A DNA stretch of 38,757 nt from assembly GCA_947643415.1 (NCBI GenBank), contig CANRWA010000037.1, positions 1-38,757 of the forward strand, written 5' to 3'. Each line of letters opens with the position of its first letter. The first letter of the stretch is position 1. Shown piece by piece: positions 8,363-16,078 of this stretch. The stretch is from an uncultured Clostridia bacterium (GTDB lineage: Bacteria > Bacillota > Clostridia > Lachnospirales > Lachnospiraceae). The notes beneath the pieces were generated by a model, which saw only the letters and a list, made by a program, of their open reading frames with translations, did not search any database and had not been told where the DNA came from. Position numbers and translations under genes: made by a program.

Positions 8363-9049
8363 TCATTTCCCGACAGCCCCATTTGGTTCCTTTATAAACT
8401 CAATGTTGACATCGCCATTATTGTTGGACACATTTAGCATTTTTTCTCCGTTTTCTTTATTACCTGGTAAATTACTCTTGCCCTTTTTGCTATTTGCCTG
8501 AATGGCAAAATCGTCATAGCTTCCTGCGATCGTGCCAGAAATATCTCCATTTTTGACGGTCAGGGTTAAGGAATCTCTTACATTTAAGTTCCCGAAGGTA
8601 ATGTTTCCGCCGTTAGAAGAAATTTTTATACTTCCTGTTACAGCTAATGCCGGAAGCGATATCTCTTCATTTGTTGTGGACAACGTAAGGGTATCTAAAA
8701 GTGTGTCTGGTATCTGTAGCGATATCTTCCGAACTTCCGCAGAGGGTTTTACTCCAATATAATCTGTCCAATCTTTGCTGTCTGCACTTGTTACCGTTAA
8801 TGTGTTTTCGTCGGATACGGTAATGTCATAAGTTTCTTTGTTGTTTTCAAAGTAGCCAATGTGGATTTGGCCGTCCTCTGATCTTGACACTTCAATTTGC
8901 CTGTCGCGTACATCAATACTTATTTCCTTAATTTGCGATACATCGGCCGTGTATTCCTTTTCTGAAAATGGGTCGTTGCTGTCAGAGCAGCCCGTCAGTG
9001 TAAAACTGCCGAACATAAGACACAATGTAAGTAAAATTATTTTTTTCAT
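8363..9049 (-). CDS. DUF4097-type beta-repeat lipoprotein
   Basis: A 228-residue secreted lipoprotein with signal peptide MKKIILLTLCLMFGSFTLTG followed by the lipid-anchored Cys in a TGCSDS context. The rest is made of short beta-strand repeats (KISLQIPDTLLDTLTLSTTN, SIKISSNGGNITFGNLNV, LTLTVKNGDISG, LNVSNNNGDVNIEF). These are typical of DUF4097 / putative auto-transporter adhesin-like beta-helix domains found in envelope-stress proteins. The start at 9049 follows GGAGG by 7 bases; an ATG four codons upstream overlaps the binding site. It is divergent from a MerR-family gene and has a MerR-type promoter, so it is very likely the regulator's target. Its function is unknown beyond surface exposure. 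Confidence 0.8.
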   Translation of the reverse strand: MKKIILLTLCLMFGSFTLTGCSDSNDPFSEKEYTADVSQIKEISIDVRDRQIEVSRSEDGQIHIGYFENNKETYDITVSDENTLTVTSADSKDWTDYIGVKPSAEVRKISLQIPDTLLDTLTLSTTNEEISLPALAVTGSIKISSNGGNITFGNLNVRDSLTLTVKNGDISGTIAGSYDDFAIQANSKKGKSNLPGNKENGEKMLNVSNNNGDVNIEFIKEPNGAVGK

Positions 9050-9081
9050 TTTAACCTCCATATTTTAGAATATTAGATTTA

Positions 9082-9110
9082 TTGATTTTTGCAAAAACCT
9101 ATGCTAAGAT
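9082..9110 (+). promoter_or_regulatory. Promoter of the MerR-family gene
   Basis: TTGATT (9082-9087) and TAAGAT (9105-9110) are separated by 17 bp. The expected transcript start (about 9117) lies next to the operator dyad at 9123-9137. A regulator bound there would therefore overlap its own transcription start, which suggests autoregulation. Confidence 0.6.
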
Positions 9111-9112
9111 GA

Positions 9113-9143
9113 ATTATAAACCTTTGTGTAACACAAAAGTCAA
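9113..9143 (-). promoter_or_regulatory. MerR-type promoter with 19-bp spacer and operator dyad
   Basis: On the minus strand, TTGACT (9143-9138) and consensus TATAAT (9118-9113) are separated by 19 bp instead of 17. The spacer contains the perfect 15-bp dyad TTTGTGT-A-ACACAAA (plus-strand 9123-9137). An over-long spacer with a central dyad is the hallmark of promoters that MerR-family proteins activate by DNA distortion. The element reads into the DUF4097 lipoprotein gene. Confidence 0.85.
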
Positions 9144-9158
9144 TAGGAGAAAATAGAA

Positions 9159-9938
9159 ATGCGACAATATTTTTCTGTTGGGGAAGTAGCGAAGGCTGTC
9201 CATACAACGAGCGAAACGTTGCGGCATTATGACCGTATCGGATTAGTGAAACCAAGCAAAAAAGATGAATGGACGAATTACCGTTATTATACCGAACAGG
9301 ATATTATTCGGCTGAATACGGTACGGGCTTTGCAGCTTATGGATTTGCCTCTGCAGAAGATAAAAAAGGTTTTAGAATATGACGAACTTGAGAAAATTGT
9401 GGACTTTTTAACAGAAGCGGAGAAAAAGGCGGATGAAAAAATTGCGGCACTGCGGTATAGTAAATCAAAGATTCAGTTAGCAAAAGCGGACTATGAAAGA
9501 AAACTGCAGGGGCAGAATAAGTTCAATGGTTTCTTTCTCAAAGATTATCCAGAACGTGTTATATTGCTGTCAGATACCCTGGAAATGCCAACGCTTGATA
9601 ATCTTTGGAATTACCTCAGCCATTTTTACGATAAAATAACTCCTTCCTTAAAAAAGGAATTTTCCTTTGAGGATTTAGCTGGTATGTATACCGAAGACGG
9701 AATAACAAAATTATTCGCTGTCTGTATTCGTTATGTGGACATAGACGGATTAAAGATATTACCAAAGGGCAGATACCTATGTGCTAACTGCACTGAAGAT
9801 AATAGAGAACAAACATTGGATGAGTTAATACGTACAGCCAAGGCAAAATACGGCGTACAGCCGGAATTTGCAGTACAGCTTATTATTGTATCAGGTATTT
9901 TGCAGTGGAATTATGAAGTACAGGTTTATGTATCTTAG
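9159..9938 (+). CDS. MerR-family transcriptional regulator with GyrI-like ligand domain
   Basis: DNA-binding regulator of 259 residues. Residues 1-70 form the MerR winged helix (YFSVGEVAKAVHTTSETLRHYDRIGLVKPSKK, then YRYYTEQDIIRL), followed by a coiled-coil dimerisation helix to about residue 115. The C-terminal 140 residues (from NGFFLKDYPERVILLSD, ending EVQVYVS) resemble the GyrI-like/BmrR effector domain that binds bulky cationic compounds. GGAGA precedes the ATG. The divergent lipoprotein gene with a 19-bp-spacer promoter is its likely target. Base composition is more AT-rich than the purine genes, so the pair may have been acquired by transfer. Confidence 0.88.
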   Translation: MRQYFSVGEVAKAVHTTSETLRHYDRIGLVKPSKKDEWTNYRYYTEQDIIRLNTVRALQLMDLPLQKIKKVLEYDELEKIVDFLTEAEKKADEKIAALRYSKSKIQLAKADYERKLQGQNKFNGFFLKDYPERVILLSDTLEMPTLDNLWNYLSHFYDKITPSLKKEFSFEDLAGMYTEDGITKLFAVCIRYVDIDGLKILPKGRYLCANCTEDNREQTLDELIRTAKAKYGVQPEFAVQLIIVSGILQWNYEVQVYVS

Positions 9939-10022
9939 CGGTGCCAATTTGAACCCGTTGGGCGAACTTGGACTGATGGTTCATTAATAATATAAATATG
10001 AGGAAAGGGAGGCATAAAACAG

Positions 10023-10286
10023 ATGAGAAGACATTATCGGTTTTATGGAAGAGTACAGGGCGTGGGATTTCGTTACCGGGCACAGCAGGCAGCAAGAAGT
10101 CTTGGCATCACTGGATGGGTAACGAATCTGTATGATGGCTCGGTAGAGATGGAGGCCCAGGGGAGAGAGGAAGAGTTAGACAGGATGGTTGTAATGATCC
10201 GGCAGAGCCGATATGTGGATGTGTCAGATCTGACTGTGAAGGAGATAAAAGAAAAGGAGGGGGAACATTCCTTTAGAATTATATAA
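10023..10286 (+). CDS. acyP: Acylphosphatase
   Basis: Small cytoplasmic enzyme (87 aa) that hydrolyses the carboxyl-phosphate bond of acyl phosphates. It has the family motifs GRVQGVGFRYR (phosphate-binding loop with the catalytic Arg) and GWVTNLYDGSVEMEAQG (catalytic Asn in the TN pair). Length is usual for the family. GGGAGG lies about 11 bases upstream of the ATG. It stands alone, between the MerR gene and a protease-like gene with its own promoter. Confidence 0.95.
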   Translation: MRRHYRFYGRVQGVGFRYRAQQAARSLGITGWVTNLYDGSVEMEAQGREEELDRMVVMIRQSRYVDVSDLTVKEIKEKEGEHSFRII

Positions 10287-10301
10287 AAGATAAATATTTA
10301 T

Positions 10302-10330
10302 TTGACAAAAATATTTTTGCGTGATAAAAT
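10302..10330 (+). promoter_or_regulatory. Promoter of the protease-like gene cluster
   Basis: A consensus TTGACA (10302-10307) and TAAAAT (10325-10330) are separated by exactly 17 bp. The start codon at 10369 is 38 bp further on. An upstream in-frame GTG at 10321 lies inside this promoter, which rules it out as a start. Confidence 0.8.
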
Positions 10331-10368
10331 TTACTTTGATATATATAAAAGATAAGGGGGATGAAAAG

Positions 10369-11538
10369 ATGAAACAAAAAAGGGTAACTGGTTGGTGTTT
10401 GATAATTACTATGTTATTTTTTCTGGTGCCAGATAATTATTCATATGCAAAAGAAGACACGGTGGCAGTGATTGACTCTTCAGAAGCATCAGCAATCGCT
10501 AGTGAATTAATGACAGAAGCTACAGAAGATATAGAAGAATATACCGAAAAAGATGTGCGGCCTATGTATGATGAGGATAATCAAGTTGCCGCTTTTATGG
10601 TGGATTTTGCTGACGAAGATGAATCATTGGGATATGCTATTGTAAATAAGGATGGGCAGATTGTTGAGTATTCTTATGATGAAGGAAACTTTATTGAAGA
10701 AATGGAAGAAAAAGTTTGTAACAAAAGGCAAGATGGAAAATTATATTATATAGAGCCATTGAACTATTACATTGAGACCAGAGATGCTGGGAAAAATAAA
10801 TCATATTATAATGCTGCTACTGCGAAAGAGGTTAAAGACATAGAAACTGTAAATACAGATAGCAACGATGATAGAAAATGCGGTAATCCAAGTGATAATG
10901 GCGAATTTATAACAAATCCATTTGCCTGTGAGGATTGGAATATTACCTCTCATACTACATATGATGTTCCAGGAACGGTTTCGTGGGTTAATGGGGTAAA
11001 AACCTACAAAAATTTTTACCGAATGTCAGAATTTCGAAGTGGTCAGGTTTGTGTTCCTGCTGCTGTCACAAACTTGTTTTTTCATTATTATAGAAATTAT
11101 TCCAAATGTAGCAGTTTGAAAGATGGGACATGGAAAAATGTTTTTACGATACTCTATAATAAGATGGGGACGGATCCTGAACATGGAACTTTGACATCAA
11201 AGGTTGCAGGTGGAATAGAATGGTACTGTAAAACAAGAAAACCGAAGATCTCCTGTACGGCAAAGACAGTAAAAGGGACTAATAGCGGAGACAAAGTAGT
11301 GGCAGAGCTGAAAAAGCGGAGGCCTTGTATTTTGCACGTATATGACCATAATACATATGATGATCATGCATTACTGGCATTGGGATATGAGACATTTACA
11401 AGCAAAAAGGGAAATTCGACTAAGAAAAATAATTATATTCGGGTGAATGATGGCTGGACACAGCAGTCGAACCGATATGTATGGGGTGGATGTTCTGGTT
11501 CATGGGACTATACAAGTGTTAGTATTTCAACGAAGTAA
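10369..11538 (+). CDS. Secreted papain-fold cysteine peptidase-like protein (C39/C10-like)
   Basis: A 389-residue exported protein. Signal peptide MKQKRVTGWCLIITMLFFLV..SYA ends near residue 27. An N-terminal pro-like domain includes SLGYAIVNKDGQIVEYSYDEG, reminiscent of propeptides of streptopain-like enzymes. The C-terminal half has a plausible catalytic triad: Cys228 in SGQVCVPAAVTNLFFHYY, His333 in DDHALLALGYE and Asn360/Asp361 in YIRVNDGW, in the order expected for C39-like and C10 peptidases. No export-ATPase domain is attached, so it is not a bacteriocin transporter. AAGGGGG precedes the ATG. It heads a likely operon with two small membrane-anchored proteins. Substrate unknown; codon use is AT-rich compared with the neighbouring ribosomal genes. 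Confidence 0.75.
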   Translation: MKQKRVTGWCLIITMLFFLVPDNYSYAKEDTVAVIDSSEASAIASELMTEATEDIEEYTEKDVRPMYDEDNQVAAFMVDFADEDESLGYAIVNKDGQIVEYSYDEGNFIEEMEEKVCNKRQDGKLYYIEPLNYYIETRDAGKNKSYYNAATAKEVKDIETVNTDSNDDRKCGNPSDNGEFITNPFACEDWNITSHTTYDVPGTVSWVNGVKTYKNFYRMSEFRSGQVCVPAAVTNLFFHYYRNYSKCSSLKDGTWKNVFTILYNKMGTDPEHGTLTSKVAGGIEWYCKTRKPKISCTAKTVKGTNSGDKVVAELKKRRPCILHVYDHNTYDDHALLALGYETFTSKKGNSTKKNNYIRVNDGWTQQSNRYVWGGCSGSWDYTSVSISTK

Positions 11539-11548
11539 GGGGATATCA

Positions 11549-11956
11549 GTGGGCTGTTTAAAAATAAAGAAGATTCTTTGTCTTATTTCTATGTTGGTTC
11601 TTGTAGTGGCATTTTGTTTCTACAGGACACCAAGGACAATGATTGAAGTTGTGGGTAAATTTGTGATGTCGGATAAAGTTGATATTACAGATGGCAGTAC
11701 AGGACAGAAGATTATACTTAATGAGGAGGAAAGAGCAGAGTTATTCCAGATTTTAAAAGCAACACGTATCTGCGGGAGGAAAAGATATGAGCCAAGCGGT
11801 GGTTATTGTAAGGCTATTGGTCTTTTTTATGGCAATGGTTCTTTATCGTTAATACTAAAAGGAGACGAAATTGAGGCAGGATATGGGATATGGAATGATG
11901 TTTTTGCCATAGATGATGAAAACAATCAGAGAATCAGGGAATTCATTGGCATGTGA
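11549..11956 (+). CDS. Small membrane-anchored protein of unknown family, tandem copy 1
   Basis: A 135-residue protein with one N-terminal membrane segment (IKKILCLISMLVLVVAFCFY, residues 6-25) and an extracytoplasmic domain with VDITDGSTGQKIILNEEERAELFQIL and ICGRKRYEPSGG. I chose the GTG at 11549 because AAGGGGA lies just upstream and the paralogue begins at the matching position; a longer frame from 11447 overlaps the peptidase gene and lacks such support. It begins 10 bases after the peptidase stop. About three quarters of its residues match the next gene. The shape recalls small anchored Firmicutes domains that read a TDG-TG-K strand, but I cannot name a family with certainty. Confidence 0.72.
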   Translation: MGCLKIKKILCLISMLVLVVAFCFYRTPRTMIEVVGKFVMSDKVDITDGSTGQKIILNEEERAELFQILKATRICGRKRYEPSGGYCKAIGLFYGNGSLSLILKGDEIEAGYGIWNDVFAIDDENNQRIREFIGM

Positions 11957-11998
11957 GCAACATTCATTTAGGATTATTTATAAATAAAGGAGACATCA

Positions 11999-12397
11999 AT
12001 GGGCTGTTCAAAAATAAAGAAAATTCTCTGCCTTATTTCTATGTTGGTTCTTGTAGTGGCATTTTGTTTGTACAGGACACCAAGGACAATGATTGAAGTT
12101 GTGGGTAAATTTGTGATGTCAGACAAAATCGTCATAACAGATGGCAATACAGGTCAGAAGATTGCACTTAATGAAGAAGAAAGAGCAGAGTTATTTCGGA
12201 TTTTAAGAGCAACACGTATCTGCGGGAGGAAAAGATATGAGCCAAGCGGTGGATATACTAAGTCTATCGGTTTTTTTTGTGGGAATGATCATTTAGCATT
12301 GACCCCAAGAGGGGGTGATGAGATTAAGGTGAGAGGTGCCGGGTATATTTTGGATGATGAAAACAATCAGAGAATCAGGGAATTCATTGGCATGTGA
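11999..12397 (+). CDS. Small membrane-anchored protein of unknown family, tandem copy 2
   Basis: A 132-residue paralogue of the gene before it, with the same membrane segment (residues 6-25) and the same C-terminal DDENNQRIREFIGM. The first 85 residues and the last 15 are nearly identical between the copies, while residues 87-118 have changed heavily (CGNDHLALTPRGGDEIKVRGAGYI in this copy). AAAGGAG precedes the ATG. The pattern suggests a recent tandem duplication in which a central surface segment is diversifying. Function unknown; the link to the upstream peptidase is by position only. Confidence 0.75.
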   Translation: MGCSKIKKILCLISMLVLVVAFCLYRTPRTMIEVVGKFVMSDKIVITDGNTGQKIALNEEERAELFRILRATRICGRKRYEPSGGYTKSIGFFCGNDHLALTPRGGDEIKVRGAGYILDDENNQRIREFIGM

Positions 12398-12677
12398 GCT
12401 GCATTCCATTTTTTCCACCTGTGCGGCAGCCATGAATCGCCATCCAATGTTACTTTTCATACCTTGGCCAATGAGCGGCTATGCTGCAAAAAGGCAGGGA
12501 AACGGCGGCAGACAGCGAGTTTTGCGAAAGGCAGCGTAATGCTTTTGCGACCGGAGGAAACATGCTATTTTTCGTTGGGTGTGATATACCGGGCAACAGA
12601 CAGTGCAAATCCGCAGCTCTTTAGGGTATGAAAAGTAACCATCCAACCGCACCGATGGCAATTTTTAAAATTTTTTC
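12398..12677. repeat. Non-coding stretch with a widely spaced 15-bp inverted repeat
   Basis: No gene is supported. A perfect 15-bp inverted repeat, GTTACTTTTCATACC (12449-12463) and GGTATGAAAAGTAAC (12625-12639), encloses 161 bp. A copy of CCATCCAA flanks each arm (12440-12447 and 12639-12646). The interior is GC-richer than the flanks. The arrangement could be a small non-autonomous repeat element or a structured RNA. Confidence 0.5.
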
Positions 12678-12706
12678 TTGCATTATTTCCCTTTTTATGA
12701 TATAGT
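12678..12706 (+). promoter_or_regulatory. Promoter of the S10 ribosomal operon
   Basis: TTGCAT (12678-12683) and TATAGT (12701-12706) are separated by exactly 17 bp. The rpsJ start is about 300 bp downstream, so the transcript would begin with a long leader. The same TTGCAT-17-TATA(C/G)T layout recurs in front of rpmJ. Confidence 0.75.
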
Positions 12707-12712
12707 GAACCT

Positions 12713-13008
12713 TGCTGTGACATGATAGCGATGAAATGGGAGGTTGCCACCATCAGGTGGGTTTTTCCATGGAGCGAATGTCAAGAGGCCGGAGATCAGC
12801 GGCAATATGCATTGTTTTCGGCCGGTAAACCTGACGGCAAGTCACTGTACAGAGACATATTTTCTGCCAGAGAGCAGATAAACGTGTGGGTCAGACCTCA
12901 GAAAGTGGGGTATTTATTAATGAACCGATACGACACACACGGATGAGTGTACAGTCACCACTTGTCGTACTATCCAATTAAAAGTACGAAAAGGAGGCGG
13001 CTATTTTT
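12713..13008 (+). promoter_or_regulatory. S10 operon leader with two hairpins
   Basis: A leader of about 296 nt lies between the predicted transcript start and rpsJ. A short hairpin, CCACC-ATCA-GGTGG (12747-12760), is followed by GTTTTT and looks like a weak attenuator. A second hairpin, TCGTACT (12965-12971) against AGTACGA (12983-12989), ends immediately before the AAGGAGG ribosome binding site of rpsJ (12991-12997). Long leaders that bind a ribosomal protein are known for this operon in other bacteria. Which protein, if any, binds here is unknown. Confidence 0.5.
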
Positions 13009-13329
13009 ATGGCAAGTCAAAAATCTCAGAAAATGAGAATCATTCTGAAGGCGTATGATCATCAGCTGATCGATTTCGCAGCTTCAAAACTGATTGAAAC
13101 AGTAAAGAAAACGGAGGCGAAGGTAAGCGGACCTGTGCCACTGCCAACTAAGAAAGAGATCATCACGATTCTCCGTGCGGTACACAAATACAAAGATTCC
13201 CGTGAGCAGTTCGAGCAGAGGACGCATAAGAGGCTGATCGATGTTCTGACACCTTCACAGAAGACGGTAGATGCACTTTCCCGTTTGGAATTGCCTGCTG
13301 GCGTTGCGATTGATATCAAGATGAAATAA
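13009..13329 (+). CDS. rpsJ: 30S ribosomal protein S10
   Basis: S10 (106 aa), a head protein of the 30S subunit that also acts as NusE in transcription antitermination. Family features include [14 protein letters not shown] at the start, the long loop with [10 protein letters not shown] (residues about 43-52) and [31 protein letters not shown] at the end. A strong AAGGAGG precedes the ATG. It is the first gene of the ribosomal supercluster and is separated from rplC by 181 bp, more than most gaps here. Confidence 0.98.
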   Translation: MASQKSQKMRIILKAYDHQLIDFAASKLIETVKKTEAKVSGPVPLPTKKEIITILRAVHKYKDSREQFEQRTHKRLIDVLTPSQKTVDALSRLELPAGVAIDIKMK

Positions 13330-13450
13330 TCTTATATTATTGTCATCGGATGGAATGGTTATGATGCAGGTCTATGGTTCAGGACATGACAGTAGCCATC
13401 TAGTATGATTGTTTCCTTATAAAAGGGTGCAATCCGCTGTAGAAAATTTA

Positions 13451-13492
13451 GGAAGAAAATCCTCTGTGTGCAGAGGAGTGTGTTTTTCTTCC
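13451..13492 (+). promoter_or_regulatory. Two-tier hairpin directly upstream of rplC
   Basis: An outer stem, GGAAGAAAA (13451-13459) against TTTTTCTTCC (13483-13492), encloses a 6-bp stem, CCTCTG against CAGAGG (13461-13476), with loop TGTG. The rplC ribosome binding site AGGAGGA follows within 10 bases. The T-rich right arm makes a terminator or attenuator possible; a ribosomal-protein binding site is another option. The rest of the rpsJ-rplC gap shows nothing clear. Confidence 0.6.
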
Positions 13493-13510
13493 CAATAGGA
13501 GGATTAGAAA

Positions 13511-14140
13511 ATGAAGAAAGCTATCGTAGCTACAAAGGTTGGAATGACTCAGATTTTCAACGAAGACGGTGTTTTAACACCAGTTACCGTGCTGCAGGCT
13601 GGTCCGGTCTATGTATCTCAGATTAAGACAGTTGAGAATGATGGATATGAGGCAGTTCAGGTAGCATATGGCGATGTTCGCGAGAAGTTGTTGAACAAGC
13701 CACAGAAAGGACACTTGGCAAAGGCAGGAGTGGAGAACAAGAGATTTCTTACAGAGTTTAAGTTTGAGAACACTGCTGAGTACGAGTTGGGACAGGAAAT
13801 TAAAGCAGATATCTTTGAAGCTGGTGACAAGATTGATGTGACTGCGAAGACAAAGGGTAAAGGCTTCCAGGGCGCCATCAAACGTCATGGACAGTCTCGC
13901 GGACCAATGGGTCACGGCTCCAAATTCCATAGACATGCAGGTTCCAATGGTAGTGCATCGGATCCTAGCAAAGTATTTAAAGGCAAGAAAATGCCTGGTC
14001 AGATGGGTGCAGTACAGGTTACGATCCAGAATCTTGAGATCGTGCGTGTGGATGCAGAGAGCGATCTGATATTAGTAAAAGGCGCTGTACCAGGACCGAA
14101 AAAATCAACAGTAATCATTAAAGAATCCGTAAAGGCATAA
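13511..14140 (+). CDS. rplC: 50S ribosomal protein L3
   Basis: L3 (209 aa), an early assembly protein whose long loop reaches toward the peptidyl transferase centre. Visible features are [15 protein letters not shown] at the start, [13 protein letters not shown] and the conserved tip segment [17 protein letters not shown] (about residues 130-147), and [15 protein letters not shown] near the end. AGGAGG precedes the ATG. Length is typical. It follows a hairpin that may control its translation, and rplD begins 25 bp later. Confidence 0.98.
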   Translation: MKKAIVATKVGMTQIFNEDGVLTPVTVLQAGPVYVSQIKTVENDGYEAVQVAYGDVREKLLNKPQKGHLAKAGVENKRFLTEFKFENTAEYELGQEIKADIFEAGDKIDVTAKTKGKGFQGAIKRHGQSRGPMGHGSKFHRHAGSNGSASDPSKVFKGKKMPGQMGAVQVTIQNLEIVRVDAESDLILVKGAVPGPKKSTVIIKESVKA

Positions 14141-14165
14141 CTTTCCGGAAAGGAGGAAGACACAG

Positions 14166-14786
14166 ATGGCAAGCGTATCTGTTTATAATATGGAAGGCAA
14201 AGAAGTGGAGAAGATCGATCTGAATGATTCCGTCTTTGCTGTTCCGGTAAATGAGCATTTGGTTCATATGGCGGTTGTTCTCCAGCTCGCCAATAAACGC
14301 CAGGGAACACAGAAAGCCAAGACACGTTCTGAAGTTCGCGGCGGTGGAAGAAAACCTTGGAGACAGAAAGGAACAGGCCATGCGAGACAGGGTTCCATCC
14401 GCGCTCCACAATGGACGGGCGGCGGTGTTGTATTTGCACCGGTTCCGAGAGATTACTCGTTCAAGATGAATAAGAAGGAGAAGGCAGCAGCGATCAAGTC
14501 TGCATTGTCCTCGAAGGTAAGTGAGGACAAATTAATTGTTGTGGATTCTCTGGATTTTGAAGCTCCAAAAACTAAGAAGATGAAAGAAGTTCTGGCAAAT
14601 CTGAAAACAGAAAAAGCACTGGTAGTTGTTGACGGTGATGCTGCCAATACCATTCTTTCTGTAAGAAACCTTCCTACAGCAAGAGGTATCTACAGCAATT
14701 CGATCAATGTATATGATATTTTGAAATATGATACCGTAGTTATTACCAAGAGCGCTGTGAAAGCAATCGAGGAGGTGTACGCATAA
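14166..14786 (+). CDS. rplD: 50S ribosomal protein L4
   Basis: L4 (206 aa) binds 23S rRNA and lines the exit tunnel constriction. The extended loop reads GGGRKPWRQKGTGHARQGSIRAPQW (about residues 60-84), the tunnel-lining part where macrolide resistance changes are known in other species; nothing odd is seen here. AAAGGAGG precedes the ATG. The stop codon overlaps the rplW start as TAATG. L4 represses its own operon in enterobacteria, but this leader does not obviously resemble that one. Confidence 0.98.
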   Translation: MASVSVYNMEGKEVEKIDLNDSVFAVPVNEHLVHMAVVLQLANKRQGTQKAKTRSEVRGGGRKPWRQKGTGHARQGSIRAPQWTGGGVVFAPVPRDYSFKMNKKEKAAAIKSALSSKVSEDKLIVVDSLDFEAPKTKKMKEVLANLKTEKALVVVDGDAANTILSVRNLPTARGIYSNSINVYDILKYDTVVITKSAVKAIEEVYA

Positions 14787-15085
14787 TGGCAGATCTGAAA
14801 TACTACGACATTATTGACAAACCAGTTATCACTGAGAAGTCAATGTCAGGAATGGAATTCAAGAAATACACATTTTATGTGCACACAGAAGCTACCAAGA
14901 CACAGATCAAGGAAGCAGTAGAGAAGATGTTCCCAGGAACGAAGGTTGCTAAGGTCAATACCATGAATCTTGATGGAAAGAAACGCAGAAGAGGAATGGT
15001 GACAGGAAAGACAGCGAAGAGAAAGAAAGCGATCGTTCAGTTGACAGAAGACAGCGCAGATATTGAGATCTTTGAGGGACTCTAA
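14786..15085 (+). CDS. rplW: 50S ribosomal protein L23
   Basis: L23 (99 aa) sits at the tunnel exit and docks trigger factor and the signal recognition particle. It begins MADLKYYDIIDKPVITEKS and has the loop NTMNLDGKKRRRGMVTGK, which binds 23S rRNA. The ATG overlaps the rplD stop (TAATG), so translation is coupled. GAGGTG lies in the end of rplD. Its TAA is followed after one base by a palindromic element (15087-15153). Confidence 0.98.
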   Translation: MADLKYYDIIDKPVITEKSMSGMEFKKYTFYVHTEATKTQIKEAVEKMFPGTKVAKVNTMNLDGKKRRRGMVTGKTAKRKKAIVQLTEDSADIEIFEGL

Positions 15086-15086
15086 A

Positions 15087-15153
15087 ATTGTCCGCAGGTG
15101 GACAATGCTGTGGCTGAGAGATGCACGCATTTGAAAAACACGAATCGTTTTTC
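15087..15153 (+). repeat. Two-hairpin intercistronic element, rplW-rplB gap
   Basis: Hairpin one is ATTGTCC (15087-15093) against GGACAAT (15100-15106), starting one base after the rplW stop codon. Hairpin two is GAAAAAC (15133-15139) against GTTTTTC (15147-15153), preceded by CATTT. The order and the flanking words (stop codon, N, ATTGTC, then CATTTGA) match the elements after rpsS and rpsH, although the arms differ in sequence. Confidence 0.6.
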
Positions 15154-15196
15154 GATCTGCAGAGAGATAGTATGAATTTTGAAAGGAGTGTAACTC

Positions 15197-16042
15197 ATGG
15201 GAATTAAAACCTATAACCCATATACACCTTCTAGGAGAAATATGACCGGTTATGATTTCAAAGAAATCACAACAAATAAACCTGAAAAATCCCTTACAAC
15301 TTCTTTAAAGAAGCATGCGGGACGTAATGCCCAGGGTAAGATCACGGTAAGACACCGTGGCGGCGGTTCTAGAAGAAAATATAGAATTATTGATTTTAAG
15401 AGAAATAAAGATGGTATTCCGGCTACTGTTAAGACGATCGAGTATGATCCGAACAGAACGGCAAATATTGCACTGGTATGTTATGCCGATGGAGAGAAAA
15501 GATATATCCTCGCTCCAGTTGGACTGAAGGTTGGCCAGACTATCATGAATGGTGAAAATGCTGAGGTCCGGATTGGCAACTGTATGCAGTTGAAAGATAT
15601 GCCGGTTGGTACCCAGATCCACAACATCGAGATGCATCCGGGACACGGTGGACAGCTTGTCCGTGCCGCTGGTGTAAGTGCACAGTTGATGGCAAAAGAA
15701 GGCAAATATGCGATTCTTCGTATGCCGTCAGGCGAGATGAGAATGGTTCCGGTAGTCTGCCGTGCTTCCATCGGACAGGTTGGCAACACCGAGCATAACC
15801 TTGTTAATATTGGTAAAGCAGGACGTAAACGCCATATGGGCATCCGTCCGACTGTCCGCGGTTCTGTTATGAACCCGAATGACCATCCACATGGTGGTGG
15901 TGAAGGTAAAGCTCCTGTTGGGCGCTCTGGTCCATGTACTCCTTGGGGTAAACCGGCACTTGGTTATAAGACGAGAAAGAAGAACAAGCAGTCTAACAAG
16001 ATGATTATCCGTCGCAGAGATGGGAAAGCCCTGGCTAAATAA
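15197..16042 (+). CDS. rplB: 50S ribosomal protein L2
   Basis: L2 (281 aa) is needed for subunit association and for the peptidyl transferase centre. It starts [21 protein letters not shown] and carries [12 protein letters not shown] and the C-terminal segment [16 protein letters not shown], which includes the universally conserved histidine. GGAG lies upstream of the ATG. It has a normal length and a basic tail. The gap before it holds an intercistronic element; rpsS follows after 36 bp. Confidence 0.98.
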   Translation: MGIKTYNPYTPSRRNMTGYDFKEITTNKPEKSLTTSLKKHAGRNAQGKITVRHRGGGSRRKYRIIDFKRNKDGIPATVKTIEYDPNRTANIALVCYADGEKRYILAPVGLKVGQTIMNGENAEVRIGNCMQLKDMPVGTQIHNIEMHPGHGGQLVRAAGVSAQLMAKEGKYAILRMPSGEMRMVPVVCRASIGQVGNTEHNLVNIGKAGRKRHMGIRPTVRGSVMNPNDHPHGGGEGKAPVGRSGPCTPWGKPALGYKTRKKNKQSNKMIIRRRDGKALAK

Positions 16043-16078
16043 TTTTGCCGGAGGCAGATAATAAGGAGGTAAAAGCTA

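Noticed and set aside
8131..8396. Frame continuing past the methyltransferase stop
   Set aside because: No start codon with a binding site, no family similarity, and it crosses the terminator.
10321..10368. GTG start giving a longer form of the protease-like protein
   Set aside because: The codon lies inside the -35/-10 region of the promoter; the ATG at 10369 has AAGGGGG upstream and is followed by a clean signal peptide.
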